Origin: Halorhodospira halochloris
Lineage (GTDB): Bacteria > Pseudomonadota > Gammaproteobacteria > Nitrococcales > Halorhodospiraceae
Assembly: GCF_002356555.2 (NCBI RefSeq)
Contig: NZ_AP017372.2
Coordinates: 1,302,001 to 1,366,000 of the forward strand
Direction: 5' to 3'
DNA length: 64,000 nucleotides
A program made the translations under genes and the position numbers. The notes under the pieces were generated by a model. It searched no databases and was not told the origin of the DNA. It saw nothing but the letters and a program-made list of their open reading frames with translations. Shown piece by piece: positions 28,400-36,741 of the stretch (within the stretch, counting starts at the first letter, position 1; every line of letters starts with the position of its first letter).

Positions 28400-29159
28400 G
28401 CAGCAAATGATTGAGCGGGCCAAGGCCCTGCGCTTGCATGGCATCCTCGCCCACTGGGAAGAGATTGAGGATAAGGAGTGGATCGAGCAGATGCTGTGCT
28501 GGGAAGAGCAAGAGCGCACCCGCCGCTCTCTCGAGCGCCGCCTGAGCGAAGCACATATAGGGCGTTTCAAGCCGATGAGCGAATTCGATTGGTCGTGGCC
28601 TACTAGCTGTGACCGCGGCGCTATCAATGCCCTGATGAGCCTGGAATTCATCCCCGAGGCCGGTAATGTCGTCCTGCTCGGCAGTAATGGCGTCGGCAAA
28701 ACCATGATAGCCCGCAATATCGCCTACCAGGCGGTGATCGCCGGCTATACCGCGCTCTTTGTCAACGCCAGCACCATTCTCGCCGAGCTGGCCTCACAAG
28801 ACAGTGAGAGGCTACTCCAGCAGCGCTTTAACCGATTCACTAGGCCACGCTTACTGGTCATCGACGAGCTAGGGTATCTCTCCTACTCGACGCGTTATGC
28901 CGATCTGCTCTTCGAATTGGTCAGCCGCCGGTACGAGAAGAACTCTATTATCATCACCACCAATCGCCCCTTTAGCGAGTGGGGCGAGGTCTTCCCGAGT
29001 GCTGCATGTGTCGTATCCCTGATCGATAGACTGCTGCATAACGCTGAAGTGCTCGCCATAGACGGCGAGTCATATCGCTACAAGGAAGCTCAAGAACGCA
29101 GAAACACCCGAGAAGCTAAGCGCAAGTCCCCGAGCAAAAAAGCCAAAGCAGAGAGTTAA
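28365..29159 (+). CDS. istB: IS21-family helper ATPase IstB
   Basis: The 264-residue AAA+ ATPase shows Walker A LLGSNGVGKTMIARN near residue 105, Walker B LLVIDELGYLS, and IIITTNRPFSEW as sensor region. IstB assembles on target DNA and delivers it to IstA. Two starts are possible, ATG 28365 and ATG 28380; both overlap the istA 3' end, so translational coupling is likely. The basic C-terminal tail (KRKSPSKKAKAES) is typical. Confidence 0.93.
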   Translation: MRKTTMAPKTPEQQMIERAKALRLHGILAHWEEIEDKEWIEQMLCWEEQERTRRSLERRLSEAHIGRFKPMSEFDWSWPTSCDRGAINALMSLEFIPEAGNVVLLGSNGVGKTMIARNIAYQAVIAGYTALFVNASTILAELASQDSERLLQQRFNRFTRPRLLVIDELGYLSYSTRYADLLFELVSRRYEKNSIIITTNRPFSEWGEVFPSAACVVSLIDRLLHNAEVLAIDGESYRYKEAQERRNTREAKRKSPSKKAKAES

Positions 29160-29261
29160 TTTACCACCTGTAAGGAAAAGGACATGGCGGTGGATCTCAG
29201 AAACGTATTAGTATGTCTGAATCCTCCGCCAATTTTGTACGGTTTTCCAAAGCCGCTAACA

Positions 29262-29380
29262 CACTCGGCTACGCGCAGGTTTACCAACTGCTGACGGGCA
29301 TTCTCAGAGAGATCCCCCAGCTTGTACTCGACCCCATCAATCATGACCGTACGAGTCTGCTGCTCTTGCTCTTCTGCCAT
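29262..29380 (-). pseudogene. DUF6447-like small protein gene, truncated by the IS21 element
   Basis: From ATG 29380 the reading is colinear with the intact gene at 29820: TVMIDGVEYKLGDLSENARQ against TVTIDGTEYKIDEMSENARQ, and then QLVNLRVAE. Homology stops after about 39 residues, exactly where the IS end begins at 29261. The open frame runs on into IS sequence to 29156 and would add unrelated residues. The missing C-terminal half is not found on the far side of the IS. It lies 19 bases downstream of the 60-residue gene ending at 29400, so the two formed a small operon. Confidence 0.8.
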
Positions 29381-29399
29381 CTCTATCTCCTCTTAACCT

Positions 29400-29582
29400 C
29401 TACTCACTAGCGGTCTTCTCCTTGCTGGAGTTCTCCTCGCCCTGATGGGCCTGGAACTGCTCGACTAACTCCCGGGCCTCCTCGAGGGCCTCGTCCTGGA
29501 TGAGGCTTTGCAGGCGGACAAGCTCCTTGCGGCTCGGCTCCTGGTTTTTCCCTCCTTGCGTTGAGCGTTTCGCCTTCGCCAT
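29400..29582 (-). CDS. Small charged protein (60 residues), unknown function
   Basis: I do not recognise this protein. It is highly charged and helical-looking (KELVRLQSLIQDEALEEARELVEQF), with a basic N-terminus (MAKAKRSTQGGKNQ) and an acidic tail. ATG 29582 has AAGGAG about 9 bases upstream, which supports it being real; an upstream in-frame start at 29639 lacks this. It precedes the truncated DUF6447-like gene and is divergent from the intact one, so it may belong to the same secretion locus. Confidence 0.6.
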   Translation of the reverse strand: MAKAKRSTQGGKNQEPSRKELVRLQSLIQDEALEEARELVEQFQAHQGEENSSKEKTASE

Positions 29583-29716
29583 TCTCAGGCTCCTTTCGCT
29601 TACCGCACCCCCGGCATCCCTGAGATGCACCAATAACACGCGTGAAGGAGAAAGGCCACCATACCCGCGGATTCGAGAGTACCGAATAGCGTCTCACAAC
29701 ACCACTTGCGTATTCC

Positions 29717-29761
29717 GAAGGCATGTTAAGAGGCCAAGGTCTCTCGCCTCAAGCGCTCATA
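29717..29761. repeat. 45-bp repeat, copy a (upstream of DUF6447/SapC/T1SS operon)
   Basis: GAAGGCATGTTAAGAGGCCA followed by AGGTCTCTCGCCTCAAGCGC and TCATA recurs at 36106-36150 with three differences. It ends 58 bases upstream of the DUF6447-like start, a position suited to a promoter or regulator site. Confidence 0.8.
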
Positions 29762-29819
29762 ACAGGAAATACAACCGTGAACCACAGTGATAGGCTGGGT
29801 ATCTGACTAGGAGTCAACG

Positions 29820-30032
29820 ATGGCTGAAGAAGAGACGCAGCAGCGTACTGTCACCATAGATGGTACCGAGTACAAGATTGATGAAATGAGTGAAAACGCC
29901 CGTCAGCAGCTAATCAACCTGCGTGTTGCAGATCAGGAGATCGCACGACTTAACCGCCAGCTGGCGATTACCCGCACCGCACGCCAGGCCTACGCCCGTG
30001 CGCTGCAAGGTGAATTGGGCAAATCACAATAG
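29820..30032 (+). CDS. DUF6447-family small protein
   Basis: The 70-residue protein contains RTVTIDGTEYKIDEMSENAR, then QQLINLRVADQEIARLNRQL and a basic helical tail. This small family tends to sit beside type I secretion genes; its role is unknown, and a helper or export-linked role is inference. ATG 29820 follows TAGGAGTCAACG. A truncated paralogue lies just to the left on the opposite strand. Confidence 0.65.
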   Translation: MAEEETQQRTVTIDGTEYKIDEMSENARQQLINLRVADQEIARLNRQLAITRTARQAYARALQGELGKSQ

Positions 30033-30162
30033 GCTTGCGGCAGGTTAGTTACTCCGAAGCCTCGGTGGTCAGCTATTGGCTACGAGACTTGGGAGGTCCC
30101 GGTTGTTAAGATTGAATTCGTCGCCTAAACGACGATCAAAAAACAAAACCTTCGCTGCAAGC

Positions 30163-30975
30163 ATGACTCAAATATCATCCTTAAAGCCGTTATCAGCAAA
30201 CAGGCACCGCAATACTTATTGGCAACGGGCCCGAGGTTATTTCCACGCCGCAGAGCATCACCTCGTCCCCGTTACCAGTCGGGAACTGCCCCGTGCGGTA
30301 GGCTCTTTCCCCCTAGTTATCACTCATCAAAAATCGGGTCCGATTTTACAGGCTTTGTTAGGGGTGGAATCTGGTCGTTCAGCCTTTGTCGATTCGCATG
30401 GGTGTTGGCGGGGAGGTTATGTTCCTGCCTACCTGAGAGCCTATCCGTTCTACTTGGTAGAAACTGCGCAAGATAAGCACGTCGTCGCTGTAGATGAGTC
30501 GTCCGCGGCATTACAGGCGGACGCCTATATCGGTCAGGCGCTGTTTACGGCAGATGATAAGCCTACACCGCAGTTGCAGAAGGTTATCGATTTCCTTGGT
30601 CAGGTAGCGCGCAACAGAGCTCTAACTGATAGGGCTTGTCGTAGTTTGGATGAGGCTGGAGTTTTGGAGCCATGGCCTTTGGAACTTGACATCGGTAATC
30701 AGCCATGGCGGTTTAGCGGATTGTATAGAGTCAGTGAGAAGCAATTGAACGCCCTCGAAGGCGCGGCTTTGCATGCATTGCGTGACACTGGGGCGTTGGG
30801 AGTAGCGTATGCCCAGCTTTTGAGCACTGGTCAGAAAAGCCGCCTTGAGGCTTTTGCTCGGGCGCGAGAGAATGAGCAGCGATTACCCGAGAGTGAGTCG
30901 GTTTTTACTGAGCCGGATCTTGAGGAGCGTATTGACTGGGATTCACTGGACTTCGATGAAGGCTACGAGGGCTAA
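30163..30975 (+). CDS. SapC-family protein
   Basis: The product (about 270 residues from ATG 30163) matches the SapC family linked to S-layer/surface-protein type I secretion. It shows RELPRAVGSFPLVITHQKSG, LLGVESGRSAFVDSHGCWRG and YVPAYLRAYPFYLVE in order, then the conserved FLGQVARNRALTDRACR. It has no signal peptide, so it is presumably cytoplasmic. The exact job of SapC is not established; a role in handling the exported surface protein is inferred from its constant neighbours. TTG 30076 would add 29 residues and is less likely. It is followed 35 bases later by the ABC exporter. Confidence 0.8.
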   Translation: MTQISSLKPLSANRHRNTYWQRARGYFHAAEHHLVPVTSRELPRAVGSFPLVITHQKSGPILQALLGVESGRSAFVDSHGCWRGGYVPAYLRAYPFYLVETAQDKHVVAVDESSAALQADAYIGQALFTADDKPTPQLQKVIDFLGQVARNRALTDRACRSLDEAGVLEPWPLELDIGNQPWRFSGLYRVSEKQLNALEGAALHALRDTGALGVAYAQLLSTGQKSRLEAFARARENEQRLPESESVFTEPDLEERIDWDSLDFDEGYEG

Positions 30976-31010
30976 TCACATTTCAATTATTCCTGCAAAT
31001 AGAGAGGCTC

Positions 31011-32717
31011 ATGGCCAATCCTCAGAATATTCAAGGAGCCGGCGCTAAGGCCAAAGGCGAGCTGCGCGAGTGCCTCGGCCAATTCAAGCAGTCCATAATC
31101 GCGGTGGCCGTATTCAGCTTCTTTATCAATCTACTGATGCTGGTCCCGCCGCTGTTCATGCTGCAGATGTTCGATCGGGTGCTCTCGAGCGGGAGCGTCG
31201 AGACCCTGGTCATGCTGCTGATAGTCGCGGTTGGCTTGCTGATCGTCCTGGGGTTGTTGGAGTTTTCGCGGAATCGGGTTTTGGTACGCGCTGGAGGCCG
31301 GCTCGATCAGATGCTCAGCTCACGGCTTTTCGACGCTACTTTCCTGCGGGCCTTGCGCCGCCCGGATAGTGCTACATCGCAGCCGCTGCAGGATTTGACC
31401 ACCCTGCGTCAGTTCATGACTGGTCAGGGCGTTTTCGCCTTTTTCGATGCGCCGTGGACGCCGCTTTTTTTGCTGGTTATCTTTTTGTTCCATCCGTGGC
31501 TGGGTATATTCGCAACAGCAGCGGCACTAATTTTGTTTACCCTTGCCTATATCAATGAGTTGATCACCCGCGAGCCGCTCGGCGCCGCCAACTCTCAACA
31601 TAACAAAGAGACCGATTTCACCAACAAAAACCTGCGCAATGCCGAAGTGCTCGAGGCCATGGGCATGACCGGCAGGTTGCGTCAGCGCTGGCAAACCATG
31701 CACTCCAATGTCCTCTCTTTGCAGGCCCTGGCTAGTGATCGCTCGGCAAATCTGACCTCGGCATCCAAATCACTGCGCCTGATTGCCCAGGTTGGTATTC
31801 TGGCTATGGGTGCTTATCTGGCAGTAGAGCAGATAATAACCCCGGGGGTGATGATCGCCGCCTCAATCATAATGGCCCGGGCTCTGGCGCCGGTGGATCA
31901 AGCCATGCACGCTTGGCGCGGCTTTGTCGGGGCGCGCAACGCCTGGCAGCGGCTCGATGAGGTGCTGCGCAGCACCCCGCAGCGGGCTGAGCACATGGAG
32001 TTACCACCCCCGCAGGGCCAGGTGACCGTAGAGAACCTAGTGGTTGTTCCTCCGGGTGGGCAGACTCCGGCCTTGCGCGGCATTAACCTAGAGTTAAACC
32101 CGGGAGACACGCTCGGTGTGATCGGGCCGAGCGCTGCCGGTAAATCGACCTTGGCTCGGGCCCTGGTTGGGGTGTGGCCTGCCTATGCCGGGGCGGTTCG
32201 TATCGATGGTGCCGAGATGGCGCACTGGAATCGAGAACAAATCGGCGCCTATATTGGCTATCTGCCGCAGGATGTCGAACTGTTCGATGGTACGGTTGCT
32301 GAGAATATCGCTAGATTCGGCGAGGTCGACTCGCAACAAGTAGTTGAGGCGGCGCGCAAGACCGGCCTGCATGAGATGATCCTGCGCTTACCCCAAGGCT
32401 ATGATACCTATATCGGGATAAACAGCGGTGCACTGTCCGCCGGACAGCGTCAGCGAGTGGCCCTAGCACGCGCCGTCTACGGTAACCCGAGCTTGGTAGT
32501 CCTGGATGAGCCGAACTCGAACTTGGATCAAGCCGGAGATGAGGCGCTGGTTAGTACCGTGCGGCAGTTGCGTGAGGATGGCTGCACGGTGGTGATGATC
32601 GCCCATCGACCGGCAATTTTAAGCGGCGTGGAGCAGGTCTTGGTGTTGCGCGACGGTAAGAGCGCAGCCCTCGGATCCCGTCAGGATATCCTTAACCGCT
32701 TGACCAAGGCGAGTTAA
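31011..32717 (+). CDS. Type I secretion ABC exporter (PrtD-type permease/ATPase)
   Basis: The 568-residue inner-membrane protein has an N-terminal ABC transmembrane domain (IIAVAVFSFFINLLMLVPPLF, LVMLLIVAVGLLIVLGLL and further spans to about residue 290). The ATPase domain shows Walker A GPSAAGKSTLARAL, signature LSAGQRQRVALARAV, Walker B VVLDEPNSNLD and the switch histidine in IAHRPAIL. It lacks a C39 peptidase domain, so it fits the PrtD/AprD group that exports proteins with uncleaved C-terminal signals. It begins an exporter operon with the HlyD- and TolC-type genes. ATG 31011 follows AGAGAGGC. Confidence 0.92.
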   Translation: MANPQNIQGAGAKAKGELRECLGQFKQSIIAVAVFSFFINLLMLVPPLFMLQMFDRVLSSGSVETLVMLLIVAVGLLIVLGLLEFSRNRVLVRAGGRLDQMLSSRLFDATFLRALRRPDSATSQPLQDLTTLRQFMTGQGVFAFFDAPWTPLFLLVIFLFHPWLGIFATAAALILFTLAYINELITREPLGAANSQHNKETDFTNKNLRNAEVLEAMGMTGRLRQRWQTMHSNVLSLQALASDRSANLTSASKSLRLIAQVGILAMGAYLAVEQIITPGVMIAASIIMARALAPVDQAMHAWRGFVGARNAWQRLDEVLRSTPQRAEHMELPPPQGQVTVENLVVVPPGGQTPALRGINLELNPGDTLGVIGPSAAGKSTLARALVGVWPAYAGAVRIDGAEMAHWNREQIGAYIGYLPQDVELFDGTVAENIARFGEVDSQQVVEAARKTGLHEMILRLPQGYDTYIGINSGALSAGQRQRVALARAVYGNPSLVVLDEPNSNLDQAGDEALVSTVRQLREDGCTVVMIAHRPAILSGVEQVLVLRDGKSAALGSRQDILNRLTKAS

Positions 32718-32768
32718 TTTGGGCTTAGCTAGGCTCAACACAGCTAACAGTGGAGTCATCTGCCCGAT

Positions 32769-34217
32769 ATGAGCAGGCACGACGATAATCATCAAGATAA
32801 CCAAGATCATGATCATGAGCGTGACGACCGCCTGCCACCTCAGCAAAACACTGCCTCACGCGGTTCCGAGCAGGCTCACAATGGCGAGTATCTGCCGGCA
32901 AGTGCAGAGGGTGGTTCAGCGTCGTCACAGCCGCCAACTAATGATCGCTGGCCGCGGCTGTTCGGCTTTATCGTAATACTCATCGCCTTCGGCGGAGTAG
33001 GCGGTTGGGCGAGCTTTGCCAAGATCGATGGGGCGGTAGTAGCCCAGGGCACGGTGACGGTCGACTCTTATCGGCAGACAGTTCAGCATCTCGAAGGAGG
33101 GATAGTAGAGCGGCTGCATGTGCGCGATGGCGATGTAGTCGAGCGGGGCGATCTGCTCATTCAGCTTGATGAAACGCAAGCTCGTGCCGAATATCTGATG
33201 AACTGGAGCCGGTATATCTCCGCACTCGCCCGTCAATCCCGCCTTGAGGCAGAGATCGAGGGGCTTGAGGAGATTGAGTTTGCCGAGCAGGTGCTAAGCA
33301 GTGCCGAGCAGAGTGAGCGTACGCAGCAGGTTAAGCGGGCGCAGCGACGCGAATTTGAAACCCGGCGCGATGCCATGGAAGGCGAGGTCGATGTGCTCAA
33401 TCAGCGCATTGAGCAGCTCGGTGAGAACATTGCAGGCATGCAGGCGCAGCGTGAGGCCAAACTGCGTGGCATCGAATCGCTTGAGGAGGAGATCGAGACC
33501 AAGGAGCGACTAGTAGAGCGTGAGGCAATACCTAGCTCCGAGCTGCGTCCACTCGAGCGCGAATTGGCCGCCATGGAGGGTGAGGTCGGCGAGTTGCAGG
33601 CCTCGATCGCCTCGGCACGGGTCGAGATCGGTGAGACGCGCCTACAGATAATTCAAACCGAGCGCGACTTTCATCGCGAAGTAGCTGCAGAGCTGCGCGA
33701 GACCTCTGATCAAGTTGATGAACTCGAAGAGGAACTGCAGGCCCTTGAAGATAGACTAGCCCGCAAACAGATAGTAGCCCCCGTAGATGGCGAGGTAGTG
33801 AATATGCAGGTCCACGCCCGTCGCGCGGTTATTCAAGGCGGCGAGCCGGTTCTCGACCTGGTCCCCGAAGATGAGCCGCTGATATTGGAAGGGCAGGTCG
33901 AGCCGCAGGATGTGGATAATGTCTATCCGGGGATGAGCGCAGATGTGCGTTTTACCGCCTTTAGTTTCCGGCGTACACCGGTGATTAGCGGCGAGATCAC
34001 CTTCGTCTCCGCCGATCGGATCGAGCCGGAGAATGAAGAGCCGTACTACAAGGTGCGGGCGATGGTAACCGATGAGGAGTTAGCCAAGCTCGGGGATGTG
34101 AGCCTGCGCCCGGGTATGCCGGCGGATATCATGATCAAAACCGGCGAGCGTACCCCGGTGCAGTATTTGGCTAAGCCGATTACCGATGCCCTGGCGCGCT
34201 CTTTCAGGGAGGATTGA
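32769..34217 (+). CDS. HlyD-family membrane fusion protein of type I secretion
   Basis: The 482-residue adaptor has an unusually long hydrophilic His/Asp-rich N-terminus (about 60 residues, HDDNHQDNQDHDHERDD). One membrane span follows (LFGFIVILIAFGGVGGWASF), then a biotinyl-lipoyl-like half (GAVVAQGTVTVDSYRQTVQH), a long coiled coil at about residues 140-340, and the second half (KQIVAPVDGEVVNMQVHARR). It bridges the ABC exporter and the TolC-type channel across the periplasm. The stop overlaps the ribosome site of the TolC gene. The charged N-terminal extension is odd and would be cytoplasmic. Confidence 0.92.
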   Translation: MSRHDDNHQDNQDHDHERDDRLPPQQNTASRGSEQAHNGEYLPASAEGGSASSQPPTNDRWPRLFGFIVILIAFGGVGGWASFAKIDGAVVAQGTVTVDSYRQTVQHLEGGIVERLHVRDGDVVERGDLLIQLDETQARAEYLMNWSRYISALARQSRLEAEIEGLEEIEFAEQVLSSAEQSERTQQVKRAQRREFETRRDAMEGEVDVLNQRIEQLGENIAGMQAQREAKLRGIESLEEEIETKERLVEREAIPSSELRPLERELAAMEGEVGELQASIASARVEIGETRLQIIQTERDFHREVAAELRETSDQVDELEEELQALEDRLARKQIVAPVDGEVVNMQVHARRAVIQGGEPVLDLVPEDEPLILEGQVEPQDVDNVYPGMSADVRFTAFSFRRTPVISGEITFVSADRIEPENEEPYYKVRAMVTDEELAKLGDVSLRPGMPADIMIKTGERTPVQYLAKPITDALARSFRED

Positions 34218-34218
34218 G

Positions 34219-35679
34219 ATGACAGGCAGGGGGCTGCGGCAGTGGCGTGCGGCGCTGTCTGCTTTATTCTTAGCGATCACTCTTATCCTACCGCTAAGTC
34301 TCCCAGCGCAGGGGCCAGAAGGTGGCTCGGTGGTCGCCGCTAACGAACTGCCGGCTTACGGTGCCGATGGACGGCAGGGCGCAGAGACCGAAGACCTGCT
34401 CGACATCTACCGTTTAGCCGAGCGGGCCGATCCGCAGTTGCGCGGCCAGCACTTAGAGCGTGAGGCGCTGCTCGAAGAACAGCGCGCGGCGCTAGGTGCG
34501 CTGCTACCTAGTGCCACGATCAGCGGCGAGATCCGCTATACCGATCGCGAAGAAGAACGCGCCGGTGCCGTGGCAGGAGAGACAGAGCGCACTTTTACCC
34601 AGCAGCAGTACATGGCCAACATCTCCCAGCCCCTTTTTAATTTACCAGCTTGGCACGAGTGGCAGGCGAGTCAGCACTCCTCCAGGGTGGGTGAGGCAGA
34701 ATTGGAGATGCGCCGCCAGGAGTTGGTTCATCAGGTGGCTGAGGTCTATCTAGGCGTACTCAGCGCCCAGTCGAATCTCGCCCTGCAAGAGCGCGAGCTT
34801 GAGGCCGTCAGCGCGAGCCTGAGACAGGCGCAAGCGCTTCATGAGGAGCGCGAGATCGCCCCGAGTGAGTATGAGCAGGCCCGGGCGCGGCACGATAACG
34901 TCAAGGCCGAGGTGATCCGCGCTGAGGGCGAGCTGGAGATCGCCCTCGAAGAGCTCTCCGAGCTGACCGATAGCGAGCACCGCTATTTGGCCGAGCTGCG
35001 TTCTGAGGCTGAGCTGCCGCGCCTCGACCCGTTAGAACTAGATGAGTGGCTGGAGCATGCCTATGCCGGCAACCCTGAGTTGCTTGCCGCCCGCGCCGAA
35101 CTTGACGCTCAGGGCCGGCAAGTGCAAGCGGCTGCCGGTCAGCGCTACCCGAGCGTCGATCTGGTCGCCGGCTATACCCGCTTTGATGACGCCGACGATG
35201 TCGATATGGACGATCCTGATTATGACGCTGGAGAGCAGACCGCACGGACACTGGACGATTACTACATCGGTGTGCAGATGCAGATGCCGCTCTACCAGGG
35301 CGGTTCTGTGGGCGCACAACGGCGCAGCGCCGAGCATCGCCGCGATCGGCAGCGCACCGAGGTTGAGCGTGTCCGCCGAGCCGTGCGAGCTCAGGCACGC
35401 AGCGCCTATCAGGGCATTATAAGCGGCAGCAGCGAGATCGAGGCCTACAGAGTTGCCGTACGCTCCGGCGAGCGTACCGTGGATGCCATGGCTGCCGAGG
35501 TCGAGCTGGGTACACGTGATGTTACAGACCTGCTGGAGGCGCAGCGCGAGCTTTTCGAGTCGCAGCGCAACCTCTCCCAGGCGCGCTACGAATACCTGCT
35601 CAACACCCTTGAACTGCGGCGCGCTGCCGGTCACCTGAGTGCTCAGGACATAGTCGCGCTTAATGAGCTATTCGAATGA
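34219..35679 (+). CDS. TolC-family outer-membrane channel of type I secretion
   Basis: The 486-residue protein has a signal peptide (LSALFLAITLILPLSLPAQ) and two outer-membrane-efflux-protein repeats rich in coiled coil. The first includes LLDIYRLAERADPQLRGQHL and AALGALLPSATISGEIRY. The second includes ELLAARAELDAQGRQVQAAAGQRYPSVDL and DVTDLLEAQRELFESQRNLSQARYEYL. It forms the exit duct of the exporter. ATG 34219 is preferred to an in-frame start at 34186: GGGAGG lies 6 bases upstream and the gene starts 1 base after the HlyD stop. An acidic insert (DDADDVDMDDPDYDAGEQ) is consistent with a halophile. Confidence 0.92.
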   Translation: MTGRGLRQWRAALSALFLAITLILPLSLPAQGPEGGSVVAANELPAYGADGRQGAETEDLLDIYRLAERADPQLRGQHLEREALLEEQRAALGALLPSATISGEIRYTDREEERAGAVAGETERTFTQQQYMANISQPLFNLPAWHEWQASQHSSRVGEAELEMRRQELVHQVAEVYLGVLSAQSNLALQERELEAVSASLRQAQALHEEREIAPSEYEQARARHDNVKAEVIRAEGELEIALEELSELTDSEHRYLAELRSEAELPRLDPLELDEWLEHAYAGNPELLAARAELDAQGRQVQAAAGQRYPSVDLVAGYTRFDDADDVDMDDPDYDAGEQTARTLDDYYIGVQMQMPLYQGGSVGAQRRSAEHRRDRQRTEVERVRRAVRAQARSAYQGIISGSSEIEAYRVAVRSGERTVDAMAAEVELGTRDVTDLLEAQRELFESQRNLSQARYEYLLNTLELRRAAGHLSAQDIVALNELFE

Positions 35680-35703
35680 TATCCAACCAGGAGATGAAAA
35701 CAG

Positions 35704-36060
35704 ATGCGATTGACAATCAGCGATGACTCAGGCTGTTTTTCCAAGAATTTGCTCCTGCGTATGACCTATCCCGCACAGGCGCTGTTGCTGAGTATTTGCG
35801 CAGCGCTTGCAGTGGTTAGTGGCTGCGCTTCGCCGAGCGCGACACCGGTAAGCCTGGATGATGGTCAGAGAGGGCATCTGATTGTCTGCGATGGTATGCG
35901 CTTGTCAGCAATCGATTGCATCAAGCAGGCCAACGAGCAGTGTGATAATGACTACGAGGTGATCGCTACTACTGGTGAGTGGCCGGAGGGGCAGGGAGTT
36001 GCCGGGGTGCTCAAGCACTTCGACCGGGCTATGGTTATAAGTTGTCTTGACGGTGGATAG
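35704..36060 (+). CDS. Small Cys-containing lipoprotein at end of secretion operon
   Basis: The 118-residue product has a hydrophobic segment ending in a lipobox-like VVSGC (ALLLSICAALAVVSGCAS), so the mature form would be a lipoprotein of about 77 residues with three further Cys (IVCDG, IDCIKQANEQCDND) plus one near the end (ISCLDGG). ATG 35704 has AGGAG at 35690-35694; ATG 35761 would give a more standard signal length. I do not recognise the family. It is 24 bases after the TolC gene, so probably in the same operon. Confidence 0.6.
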   Translation: MRLTISDDSGCFSKNLLLRMTYPAQALLLSICAALAVVSGCASPSATPVSLDDGQRGHLIVCDGMRLSAIDCIKQANEQCDNDYEVIATTGEWPEGQGVAGVLKHFDRAMVISCLDGG

Positions 36061-36105
36061 ATTATAGTGCCCAAAAAACCTTAAGAGCTCAGAGTTAGCA
36101 TCATA

Positions 36106-36150
36106 GAAGGCATGTTAAGAGGCCAGTGTCTCTCGACTCAAGCGCTCATA
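36106..36150. repeat. 45-bp repeat, copy b
   Basis: Same 45-bp sequence as at 29717-29761 with three differences and in the same orientation. It lies 50 bases upstream of the frameshifted ORF at 36201. The two copies bracket the SapC/type I secretion operon. Confidence 0.8.
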
Positions 36151-36200
36151 TGGGATTTATAGCGGGGTTAAGCGGCTCCAGAATACAGTAATAAGGCCAC

Positions 36201-36486
36201 ATGAGCCGTCAAATGGGTAATACAGGACATGCGCAGACTTTACAAGAGAGGCTGCATAAGGCCGGGGCAGAACTTTGGCAGACAGCGCTTAATGAGGCCG
36301 AACAAAGGCTTGCGCAGCGGCTTAAAGAAATCGATGAAGAGAAAGTTGCAGATAAACCGCCAATTAGCCGATGTCCAGGACGTTATACAAAGCCTGGAGC
36401 GAAATCAAGGGTCCGGGTTTGTTCTGGTGTACCTGCCGCCACTGTTGCTGCCGCTAACCAACCATGTAAGGATTAAGCGGTATTGA
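36201..36486 (+). pseudogene. Frameshifted small coiled-coil protein gene
   Basis: The first frame gives a heptad-rich helix (LQERLHKAGAELWQTALNEAEQRLAQRLKEIDEEK, with the last residues near 36345). The overlapping +1 frame continues smoothly as KLQINRQLADVQDVIQSLERNQG and ends at 36486 with a hydrophobic tail. The switch of coiled-coil character between frames near AAAGTTG suggests a one-base change in a gene of about 95 codons. I do not recognise the family. Confidence 0.45.
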
Positions 36487-36493
36487 GTGCAAT

Positions 36494-36741
36494 ATGGGAG
36501 ATGATAAACAGACGGTAGAGCAGGGATTGACGGTATTGGCCCCGTCAGTCAGGATTTAACATCATTGAATTTGACGATGTAACCGTTAGCGCTAAAGACG
36601 AGCAATTCGATATCTCTGGTGTTATTGAAAACTCAGCTGAGGTTGCGGCCGGAACCTCTTGGTCAAGCAGCCGCGCTCGGAGAGCTACCGGGCCGGGATT
36701 GCGCTTCGGTACCGGGTTGACTGAGCAAGGAGTTCTTGGTG
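36494..36741 (+). pseudogene. Possible decayed ORF
   Basis: ATG 36494 opens MGDDKQTVEQGLTVLAP and stops after 22 codons. Another frame then reads FNIIEFDDVTVSAKDEQFDI and SGVIENSAEVAAGTSW, up to a stop at 36741. The second reading looks coding-like but has no start. I cannot name it. Confidence 0.25.

Larger units (their letters stand above)
25803..29261 (+). mobile_element. IS21-family insertion sequence with passenger gene
   Basis: Related ends begin TGTT and share CCGTACA...TTGGCGGAGGATTCA: left end 25803-25848, right end 29217-29261 in inverted orientation. Between them lie a zinc-ribbon protein gene, istA and istB, the IS21 transposition pair. The element is about 3.46 kb, long for IS21 because of the passenger and about 500 bases of leader. 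No target duplication is visible: flanks read AGGGTGA on the left and CACTCGG on the right. The right end cuts a small DUF6447-like gene, while the left flank does not carry the missing half, which suggests an adjacent deletion or rearrangement after insertion. Confidence 0.85.
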
